Notes under the pieces: model-generated
What the model was told of the DNA's origin: nothing
What the model saw: the letters and a program-made list of their open reading frames with translations, nothing else
Database searches by the model: none
Translations under genes and position numbers: made by a program
Source of the DNA: Leptolyngbya sp. SIOISBB
Lineage (GTDB): Bacteria > Cyanobacteriota > Cyanobacteriia > Phormidesmidales > Phormidesmidaceae
DNA: 64,000 bases
NCBI GenBank assembly: GCA_010671905.1
Contig: JAAHII010000001.1
Span: 992,001-1,056,000, forward strand
Direction: 5' to 3'
In this document: piece after piece, positions 57,260-64,000 of the stretch
Numbering within the stretch: position 1 is the first letter of the stretch
How the letters are laid out: each line of letters opens with the position of its first letter

Positions 57260-58234
57260 TCATGTTTTTCGCCGTTGATCAATCTGTTCGATAAAAAAGT
57301 CTTCTAGAGTGGCGCGCGCCAGCTTCAGCTCGACCAAGGTACCCCCCATGCCTCGCAAGCTCGATAGAAAATCGTAAGGCTCGCCATTGAGGGTACCGTG
57401 CCACAGCCCCTGCTGAAATTGCAAACCCGGTAGCCATTGACCGAGAACATCCAGGTTGCCCCCTCGTCCTGAGACTTGATAACGACTAGAGGTACCTAGC
57501 AACTCGTCTAAAGTGCCGGTGCAAAGTAGTTCGCCCTGATCAAGCAGGGCCACACGATCGCAAATGGTTTCAACATCTGAGAGCACGTGACTGTTAAAAA
57601 AGATGGTTTTGCCTTTTTGTTTGAGGGTTAAAATCACATCCCGCACTAGAAAGCGGCCCATAGGGTCGAGCCCTGACATGGGTTCATCTAAAAACACCAC
57701 TTCTGGATCATTGATGAGAGCTTGAGCCAGGCCGACTCGCTGCAGCATGCCCTTGGAATATTTTTTAAGGGGCTTTTTAGCGATCGCTTTAGCGTCTAGC
57801 CCCACAATGTCTAATAGTTCGGCAATGCGCTGCCGCTGTTGTACTGCCGACAGACCAAAAAGTCCTGCTGTATATGACAACAACTCCGGCCCCGTGAGGT
57901 AGTCATAAAAGTACGGATTTTCGGGTAGGTAACCAATCCGATGCTTGACGGTGCGATCGCCAATGGGCTGGCCCAGCAAAGTCGCCCGACCGCTAGTGGG
58001 GCGAACAATGCCGAGCAGTAACTTGAGCAAAGTTGTTTTACCCGCCCCGTTAGGACCGAGTAGACCAAAGGTTTCACCCGGTTGCACCAACAAATTGCAC
58101 TGCTTGAGGGAGGTCACAAATTGGTTCAGCCAAAACCCGGTGCGGTAGGTTTTGGTGAGGTGATAAGTTGCCACCACAGCCGGAGCACTAGGAGCAGCTG
58201 GGGGGGCAACAAAGCTCGGAACAGAAGCACTCAT
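57260..58234 (-). CDS. ABC transporter ATP-binding protein
   Basis: 324 aa. Walker [19 protein letters not shown], signature [20 protein letters not shown], Walker [16 protein letters not shown] and a C-terminal DUF4162-like extension ([17 protein letters not shown]). Likely the ATPase of an ABC-2 type exporter; its permease is not adjacent here. The ~45-residue Pro/Ala-rich N-terminus before [11 protein letters not shown] is unusual. Confidence 0.92.
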   Translation of the reverse strand: MSASVPSFVAPPAAPSAPAVVATYHLTKTYRTGFWLNQFVTSLKQCNLLVQPGETFGLLGPNGAGKTTLLKLLLGIVRPTSGRATLLGQPIGDRTVKHRIGYLPENPYFYDYLTGPELLSYTAGLFGLSAVQQRQRIAELLDIVGLDAKAIAKKPLKKYSKGMLQRVGLAQALINDPEVVFLDEPMSGLDPMGRFLVRDVILTLKQKGKTIFFNSHVLSDVETICDRVALLDQGELLCTGTLDELLGTSSRYQVSGRGGNLDVLGQWLPGLQFQQGLWHGTLNGEPYDFLSSLRGMGGTLVELKLARATLEDFFIEQIDQRRKT

Positions 58235-58344
58235 GGCGATACCGTTTTATGTCACGCTAGTGCAGAGAGGAAACGGCTCCAGTCAGAGCTGACAAAAGCA
58301 TGTCCTCAAGAGTCGTACTTTAGGGTATCGGAAATCGGACTGTT

Positions 58345-58494
58345 ATGAACCGTTCCAAAATTGTCGCGATTATTACCGGAGCGCTATCGCTATTACTGGC
58401 GGTTGGGTATCTGCTACTGGTACAACTGCTTGATTTTCGAGGCGAGATGATACCAGCCCCGATAGATCTAGTGGGATGGTTACCTCATACCTAG
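58345..58494 (+). CDS. Small membrane protein
   Basis: 49 aa: MNRSKIVAIITGALSLLLAV, then YLLLVQLLDFRGEMIPAPID. One transmembrane helix with a basic N-terminus and Leu-rich core. No known function; short single-pass proteins of this sort are conserved in cyanobacteria. Divergent from the ABC ATPase, with a shared ~110-nt upstream region; a TAG ends it. Confidence 0.6.
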   Translation: MNRSKIVAIITGALSLLLAVGYLLLVQLLDFRGEMIPAPIDLVGWLPHT

Positions 58495-58784
58495 GTCGAG
58501 GAAGTATCATTCTAAAGCCCATCTCCAGATTGAAGAGGAGTAGATATTCAGCTCCGGGAATGGGGGGCTGCAGCCTTCTGAACTCATACAAATGTTGTGG
58601 TGATCTTTGAAATCAGCAGAAAAATCTCTCACAACAAAGGCCAAAACTTGGTTTGAGGTTGGGCTAGCCAAGGCACATAAACTCCTTGAGCCCTGGCAAG
58701 GTGGTCAGCACGAGCCATAGTTCAGTTTGAAATCCTTACATTCAGCAAGACTGAGCTATAGACGAACAAGTCAGAACTTCGAAC

Positions 58785-59051
58785 TTAATAGTAGTCGCGA
58801 TCTAATTCAGTTTCTGGCGAGTAAAAGTTAGATGGATCTAACAAAAAGCGCATCGCTTCTTCTTCTAGTCGGTTGATGAGATAAGGCTCCAAAGCATCTG
58901 CATGACGCAGGGCAGCAATATATCCTTCAAAAAAGAGGCGCAGCTCATCTGTGCGGTAGCCTCGATTCCAATGATCAACCAAAGAATCGGTAATGCGTTG
59001 GTAGTACCGAACCGATTTGGCATCTTGAAGCATAACTTGTCGTATTCTCAC
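58785..59051 (-). CDS. Small conserved cyanobacterial protein (DUF6761-like)
   Basis: 88 aa (MLQDAKSVRYYQRITDSLVD at residue 7 is an alternative start). Helical, YRTDELRLFFEGYIAALRHA and EPYLINRLEEEAMRFLLDPS are the conserved parts. I recall a cyanobacterial family of this kind with no function. No membrane segment. Confidence 0.7.
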   Translation of the reverse strand: MRIRQVMLQDAKSVRYYQRITDSLVDHWNRGYRTDELRLFFEGYIAALRHADALEPYLINRLEEEAMRFLLDPSNFYSPETELDRDYY

Positions 59052-59467
59052 CTAAGTAACAACTTGCAACGCAACGTACCAGAATAAACAGGGCTGTAAC
59101 AAAAAGTCGTAATCAGCCATATTTATCGATCTATTAGCACTCTACAGAAAATCAGTCTGGTTTGCTGGCGGCAATTACGACCTTGTTCCAACCTTTAAGT
59201 TGGCCCACCTCAGGTGCGTTGATCGCAAGGGAGCGGCAAAATATTCTCGCACTACCCAACATCGTGGACAGGACAATCTCGACCCCCAGAATTCTGGACG
59301 TTTGCCCTTGCTTACAGCCTTTTAGTCAGACTTTTTTCGCTGCCCTGAGTTAGCGACAGTGCTGCCATTGCCGGTTGTGTGAACTATGCGTAGTTGCCGT
59401 TACAAAAACCTCGTTAACGCTTTGTTATGTTGAATGTCAATTTTCGGATCCTGAGCAGAGAAAACTG

Positions 59468-60242
59468 GTGGGTATAGCGACTATTCAAGTTATTGAGGGT
59501 AACCCTCATCTGCGATCGCTCTTGGGCTGGCATTTGCAGCAATCTGGCTACCGCGTGCAGCAATCGGCTGATCTCGTGCGGGCCCGTGAGGCGTATCAGG
59601 CTCATCAGCCCAATCTCGTCATCTTAGATGCGCAACTTCCCGGCAGCAATAGTTTGGAGTTCTGCCAATGGATTGCGCAACAGGGCAATAGCTACTTGCT
59701 AATGTTGTCGGCCCGCGATAACGAAGCAGATATCGTAGCCGGACTGAAATCCGGCGCAGATGACTATCTCACCAAGCCATTTGGCATGCGAGAGTTTCTA
59801 GCCCGGGTAGAAGCCTTAGCACGGCGACTGAATCGTTTAAGCGCACCGGCGTCCTTAACCTATGGCTCGCTGCACATTGATCTGGTGCAGCGACGGGTGC
59901 GTTATCGGGATGAATATATTGATCTGACCCCGCAAGAATTTAGCCTGCTATATGTGCTGACACAGGTGAGCGGCAAGCCCCTAAGTCGCACTGATTTGTT
60001 GCAACGGGCTTGGCCAGATGCCATTGATAACCCTCGCACAGTAGACACCCACATCCTCTCCCCTCAGGAAAAAAATTGAGGCCGACCCTCGCCAACCTAG
60101 CGTCATTCAGACGGTAAGAAATGTGGGGTATCGATTTAATGTTGATCGTCTGGTGGCTGATGTTGACCCACAGAATCATGTTCAGGGGGAAGTGCGATCA
60201 ATGGCGACAGTGGCTTCTCTGCCAGGTTCGGGTAGCGCCTAA
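59468..60242 (+). pseudogene. OmpR-type response regulator, one frameshift
   Basis: Start taken as GTG 59468 (VGIATIQVIEGNPHLRSLLG). The receiver has the phospho-acceptor in NLVILDAQLPGSNSLEF, LMLSARD and DDYLTKPFGMREFLARVEAL; the acidic pair is reduced to a single Glu (VIEGN). The DNA-binding domain follows: DLTPQEFSLLYVLTQVSGKP, LSRTDLLQRAWPDAIDNPRT, VDTHI. Then CTCTCCCCTCAGG has one C too many; removing it gives LRKKIEADPRQPSVIQTVRN, VGYRFNVD and the stop at 60242. RpaA/NblR-like group; the frameshift would remove the last helix and wing. Confidence 0.85.
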
Positions 60243-60641
60243 TCGTTTCAAATGCTTGAAATTGACCCTTTTTTAGCTCTGCCCCCTATGTATTTGAAGA
60301 GAGAGGAAGAGGAGTCTCAGGCTTATCTCCAGAGCTGACTCCGGTTGACTATTTAAGCCCGGACAAAAAGGTCACAGTATTTTTGGATGCAAAGAACACA
60401 GCCTAAGATACAGACTTTTTATAAGTGTCCTCAAAGCTCAATTCAAGCATTGAGGACATTTATAAGCGATCGAAGAAAAAACATTTAGGCAGCAGGCCGG
60501 TGACGGCAAAGGCTATAAATATTGGCGTCAGTTTGTCGACGTCAGAGGCTATCAGACTTCTGCGTTATCTGGCAGCTCGTCGGTTCATGATCAGAATTAA
60601 GGCGGAAGAAGACTGTTAGGTCGAACAACAAGACCAGGAAA
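60243..60641. other. Intergenic region, no gene seen
   Basis: About 400 nt between the response regulator and the convergent DUF2949 gene. A 64-codon open frame at 60425-60619 lacks family features, and I take it as non-coding. Confidence 0.3.
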
Positions 60642-60836
60642 CTAAGCCACGACGCTGGCTTCTAACCAATCATAGATTTGGTCAAGCTGGTGGGTCGTCA
60701 CTAACCCGTATTGCCACAGCACAATCGGCAGTAAGTTGGGAGACGAAGCTGACCGACGTAGTCCCAAGTCGATCGCCTCAGCTGGGAGCGCTAACTCCTG
60801 CTTGAGGAACTCAATCAATTGGCTTTGCTGACTCAT
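60642..60836 (-). CDS. DUF2949-family protein
   Basis: 64 aa: SQLIEFLKQELALPAEAIDL, NLLPIVLWQYGLVTTHQLDQ, IYDWLE are the conserved core. Function unknown; common in cyanobacteria. 208 nt separate it from the upstream scpA-side genes, with no clear promoter. Confidence 0.8.
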   Translation of the reverse strand: MSQQSQLIEFLKQELALPAEAIDLGLRRSASSPNLLPIVLWQYGLVTTHQLDQIYDWLEASVVA

Positions 60837-61044
60837 AGTGAGGGTCTCGCCGTATAGATCTTCGTGACCGTTTGCAACAGCATACCGGTGAATTTTAGAT
60901 ATGGACGCTTTGCTTAGCGAGACGCAACAGAATCTTTATGGTTGGCAAAGTTTTGTCGGATTGATGTGTATTCAACAATACGGGCGGAGCCTCAGAGAGG
61001 ACATGCCTAAGATTTAGCTGTTATCTGGGGATGACGATCGCGGA

Positions 61045-61917
61045 CTAGTCCGGTAGAACATGGGGCGGAATTCGCGGATCTTGACTATCTTGATCATCTG
61101 GTAGGCCTTTGAAATGGCGAACCCAGAGATCGCCGTACAGCTCTTCTTGTGAGAGTTCAACCTTGGATTGAGCTGAAAGATAGAGTAACCCCCAAAATAC
61201 CCCTACTTTTTCATGGATCTCAGCGGCTTCAGGAGATTCGGCGACGTGATTATCTTGGATGGGATTATGCTCGGGCCACTCCACTAAAAGCTCTTCGAAA
61301 TTGAGCCAGCTCAACTGCTCTTCCAAGGTGTCCCAATATTTATCCAGAAACGCTTCGAGCGCATCCGCGATTTCTGACAGATTTTCTTGGTGGGCCAGTT
61401 GAGTAATGGCCCGTACGGCATGTCGCTTAGGAACATTTGCCGCCCGCCTAGAGCGGGCTCTAGCTGGTTGGTCTGAAATGACCGCCGCAATCGTTTCGAG
61501 TTGTTCAATCAGTTCGTTAAGGGTAACCTGACGACGCTCAGGCGGTGGAGCGATCGCCCGTCGATGCAAATGCTGCTCTAGATTACGAGGGAGGGGCATC
61601 TGTACCAAATCATCCGCGTCTTCAAAAAAAGCCTCAGCCTCTAGTTCAGCTTGGGCGGCTTCCATTTCTGCCCTAACCAGAGTGTCGGCCTTGAGCAACA
61701 CCAGCATAGACGCATACAAAAAGGCTTTGCCCGATTCTGACAGACTGGTCTCATAGGGCGATCGCCCCGCCTCAGGCAAAGCGACTGGGCCAGTATCCAG
61801 CGTTTTTAAGAAGCGATCAATCACTTCAATTACCTGCACGTCCCAGGGATCAATTTCGCCCTGTTCGGCCAAGTCAATTAAGAATGCGATCGCGCCTTGC
61901 GCCAGAGATACCGTCAT
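61045..61917 (-). CDS. scpA: Segregation and condensation protein ScpA
   Basis: 290 aa. AIAFLIDLAEQGEIDPWDVQ, VIEVIDRFLKTL and GKAFLYASMLVLLKADTLVR at the N-terminus and LSQEELYGDLWVRHF at the C-terminus are ScpA-like. The kleisin subunit of the SMC-ScpAB condensin. The ATG is 10 nt downstream of MITE copy H in the minus direction, so the MITE separates it from the upstream lapA-like gene. Confidence 0.9.
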   Translation of the reverse strand: MTVSLAQGAIAFLIDLAEQGEIDPWDVQVIEVIDRFLKTLDTGPVALPEAGRSPYETSLSESGKAFLYASMLVLLKADTLVRAEMEAAQAELEAEAFFEDADDLVQMPLPRNLEQHLHRRAIAPPPERRQVTLNELIEQLETIAAVISDQPARARSRRAANVPKRHAVRAITQLAHQENLSEIADALEAFLDKYWDTLEEQLSWLNFEELLVEWPEHNPIQDNHVAESPEAAEIHEKVGVFWGLLYLSAQSKVELSQEELYGDLWVRHFKGLPDDQDSQDPRIPPHVLPD

Positions 61918-61926
61918 ATTGATCTT

Positions 61927-62058
61927 CTAGGGGCTGTCATCCGGTCGCGGTCAAATCCTGGCAGGGCAAGGGCAGCAGCCCCTAGCCTGTGCAGGAGATG
62001 CGGGCGCGGTCATGCTGATTCCCCAAGGTTTCTGGGATTAATTGATGACGCGTCCTAG
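61927..62058 (+). repeat. MITE-like element, copy H
   Basis: 132-bp copy with ends CTAGGGGCTGTCATCC and GATGACGCGTCCTAG, directly between lapA-like and scpA. Its right-end CTAG contains the TAG stop of the lapA-like gene, read on the other strand, in the same phase as in copy G with nblA. Confidence 0.9.
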
Positions 62059-62417
62059 CTAACAAAGGCTTCGCTAGACTCCGCATCATTATCGCCGCTC
62101 TTCGAAGCCGGCAACATTGGCTGTTGCTCTAATTCCACTCGATAACGCTCAACATCTTGCTCTAGTTCTTGAATTCGCAACTCACGTTGCTCGATTTGTT
62201 TGCCCGCCCCCAAGAAACCTTGTACCTGTACCCAGACACTAAACACCCAGGCCAAAACCGCCCCGATGCCCATTGCCACAATGAGTTCTACACACAGGGG
62301 GGCTTCGAGGTCGACGCCTTGCACAATGTGAATGACTACGGGATCCGTATTTTCAATGCCAAATAAAACCAGAGCGAGGGAGATAACGAAGATAACGACA
62401 AAGTTGATCTGCCGCAT
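62055..62417 (-). CDS. LapA-domain (DUF1049) membrane protein
   Basis: 120 aa. Two transmembrane helices (NFVVIFVISLALVLFGIENT and VELIVAMGIGAVLAWVFSVW), then a coiled coil (QIEQRELRIQELEQDVERYR). The family is LapA/YciS-like, involved in envelope assembly in other bacteria; its role in cyanobacteria is not known. The stop codon is supplied by MITE copy H. Confidence 0.85.
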   Translation of the reverse strand: MRQINFVVIFVISLALVLFGIENTDPVVIHIVQGVDLEAPLCVELIVAMGIGAVLAWVFSVWVQVQGFLGAGKQIEQRELRIQELEQDVERYRVELEQQPMLPASKSGDNDAESSEAFVS

Positions 62418-62721
62418 GATTGCTGACTCCTAACGTCATCGACAAGGTTTGCTGTTGAACCGGGGCGCGATAGGGCTTAGGCGCTGAAGCCAGCCTTTAG
62501 ACGCAGATGATTCCCCAATACTATAGACCGCGAGTGCGATCGCGACTCAAATCCCATAGAAGAATGAAGTTGTCTTAGTTAATTGGCATTCATAGGCGGT
62601 GCTGGCGGAGTTTGATCAGGTAGTGAAATGTCTTGCACCGAGGGTTACCCAGTCATCCGCTGGGGATATAACTTCAGCTAACTGAATATTTCGATCGGTA
62701 AGCCCACGGTGACTGGCAGTC

Positions 62722-62838
62722 CTAGGGACTGAGCTTTTCGACGGGGAGGGGATACTCGCGGATCACTTGTCCAGTCGTTAACCGCTCAATGGTGGCGTCA
62801 ATCTGGTCAGGAGCCACTTTTTTTTGACCTTCTGCCAT
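62722..62838 (-). CDS. Very small possible gene
   Basis: 38 codons: MAEGQKKVAPDQIDATIERL, TTGQVIREYPLPVEKLSP. A weak GGGTGAGA about 11 nt upstream. Contains an A8 run, which in this window is a site of frameshift, so a longer product could be hidden. Low confidence; the rest of the ~675-nt gap (62418-63091) shows no gene. Confidence 0.35.
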   Translation of the reverse strand: MAEGQKKVAPDQIDATIERLTTGQVIREYPLPVEKLSP

Positions 62839-63091
62839 CTGTAGAGTCTCACCCTAATCGCAGAATGGGCTGAAATTCCGAAAGTTGCGTCGATACACTG
62901 CTCACAGGGAGTGTATAGGACACCAGAGTGTCAGTCTCAAACATCGCTTCGTCGAGTTTACCGATAAATTTGTTGAAGACAAATCACTGTCCCAGGAATT
63001 ACAGAGGAATTTCATAGCAGCGGCGATCTTATCCACCCAGCAATCGCCTGCACAGTGACTGCAATTCAGTATAAAAAGGTGTATTTTCCTT

Positions 63092-64000
63092 ATGAAAATT
63101 GGTCTGCCCAAAGAAATTAAGGATCAGGAGTTTCGGGTCGGGTTGACTCCTGCCAGCGTCAAAACCCTCTGCCAGCAGGAACATGAGGTCTTGATTGAGA
63201 CTGGTGCCGGGCAAGGTGCCGGTTTTTCGGATGGGGATTATCAGGCGGTCGGTGGTCAAATCGTGGCAGACGGCACTACTGCTTGGTCCCAAGAGATGGT
63301 GGTCAAGGTTAAAGAACCCCAGCCGTCGGAGTATCAATATTTCCGTCCAGATTTATTGCTATTTACCTACTTACACTTGGCGGCAGAGTATGAACTCACT
63401 CAAGCCCTCGTTAAGAGCGGCATTAGCGCGATCGCCTATGAAACGGTGATGACTGCCGACGGTAAACTACCGTTGTTGACCCCCATGAGTATCATCGCTG
63501 GGCGCCTCTCAGTGCAATTTGGCGCTCGCTATTTAGAAAAGCAGCAGGGCGGACGCGGTGTCTTGCTAGGGGGCGTGCCAGGGGTTCCCGCCGGTCGGGT
63601 CACGATTCTTGGCGGGGGCATTGTTGGTACAGAAGCCGCTCGTATTGCTGTGGGCATGGGCGCACAAGTGCAAATTTTGGATATTAGCGTCGAGCGCCTG
63701 TCGTACCTCGAAACGATTTTTGGCTCAAGGGTCGAGCTGCTGTACAGCACCGCCGCCCAGATTGAACAGGTTGTTCCCCAAGCCGATTTAGTGATTGGGG
63801 CTGTTCTGGTGCCAGGCCGCAAAGCCCCGATTCTGGTGAATAAAGCTCTGGTGGCGCAGATGAAACCAGGCTCCGTCATTATTGATGTCGCGGTCGATCA
63901 GGGCGGCTGTATCGAAACCCTGCGGCCCACCTCCCATAGTCAACCCACCTATGTCGAATCAGAAGTCTTGCATTTTGGCGTGCCCAATATGCCGGGGGCA
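63092..64000 (+). CDS. ald: Alanine dehydrogenase, C-terminus beyond window edge
   Basis: 303 codons to the window edge, no stop yet. MKIGLPKEIKDQEFRVGLTP, VVKVKEPQPSEYQYFRPDLL, LFTYLHLAAEYELTQALVKS and the NAD-binding VTILGGGIVGTEAARIAVGM, AQVQILDIS and VDQGGCIETLRPTSHSQPTY are alanine dehydrogenase signatures. Catalyses reversible oxidative deamination of alanine to pyruvate and ammonia with NAD. ATG at 63092 preceded by GTATTTTCCTT (weak site). Confidence 0.95.
   Translation, partial: MKIGLPKEIKDQEFRVGLTPASVKTLCQQEHEVLIETGAGQGAGFSDGDYQAVGGQIVADGTTAWSQEMVVKVKEPQPSEYQYFRPDLLLFTYLHLAAEYELTQALVKSGISAIAYETVMTADGKLPLLTPMSIIAGRLSVQFGARYLEKQQGGRGVLLGGVPGVPAGRVTILGGGIVGTEAARIAVGMGAQVQILDISVERLSYLETIFGSRVELLYSTAAQIEQVVPQADLVIGAVLVPGRKAPILVNKALVAQMKPGSVIIDVAVDQGGCIETLRPTSHSQPTYVESEVLHFGVPNMPGA

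Noticed and set aside
60425-60619. 64-codon open frame after the response regulator
   Set aside because: No homology signals and no ribosome site; a chance frame.

Overview
The window is a cyanobacterial chromosome segment dominated by phycobilisome genes. The evidence is phycocyanin and two phycoerythrin operons, three phycobilin reductases, a rich set of bilin lyases, an NblA gene, many GCGATCGC (HIP1-type) octamers, and a hormogonium-polysaccharide locus (HpsA plus pseudopilin-like genes). The last item points to a motile filamentous species. No heterocyst genes are seen; a Leptolyngbya-like, phycoerythrin-containing filament is a reasonable guess (inference).

Layout. 0-2.5 kb: two rod linkers (one cut by the window edge) and a HEAT-repeat protein. 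2.6-5.2 kb: ankyrin protein, a hypothetical gene and ferrochelatase with an Hlip tail. 5.7-9.2 kb: pcyA, an NblB-like HEAT gene, a divergent phycobiliprotein-like globin, a membrane-anchored CpcL-like linker and a frameshifted psaK. 9.8-17.5 kb: HEAT proteins, CpeS- and CpeU-type lyases, pentapeptide protein, an epimerase, pebA-pebB. 18-24.6 kb: cpcBA, cpcE, an ISAs1-type insertion, cpcF, cpeF. 24.8-38.5 kb: cpcM, a divergent cpeBA (set 1), cpeY1, a rod linker, cpeZ, a deiminase-like gene, an orphan linker, cpeY2 and a canonical cpeBA (set 2). 38.9-47.1 kb: IS110 and IS1-type remnants, nblA, an ECF transporter and a HEAT gene. 47.8-57 kb: Ser/Thr kinase-TPR and the hps locus. 57-64 kb: housekeeping genes (ABC ATPase, response regulator, scpA, lapA-like) and a partial alanine dehydrogenase.

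How it works together. PcyA makes phycocyanobilin and PebA/PebB make phycoerythrobilin. CpcE/F, CpeY/Z, CpeS, CpeU-like and CpeF attach these to the phycobiliproteins, CpcM methylates beta-subunit Asn72, and linkers build the rods. NblA and NblB-like proteins serve turnover. The CpcL-like linker beside psaK suggests a rod antenna for photosystem I.

The most unusual signals are: a second phycoerythrin whose beta subunit has Gly instead of the methylated Asn72; a 30-bp box shared by three phycoerythrin-related promoters; eight copies of a ~132-bp MITE, two of which supply the stop codon of a neighbouring gene; and nine single-base homopolymer frameshifts that may be real decay or, more likely, assembly error.
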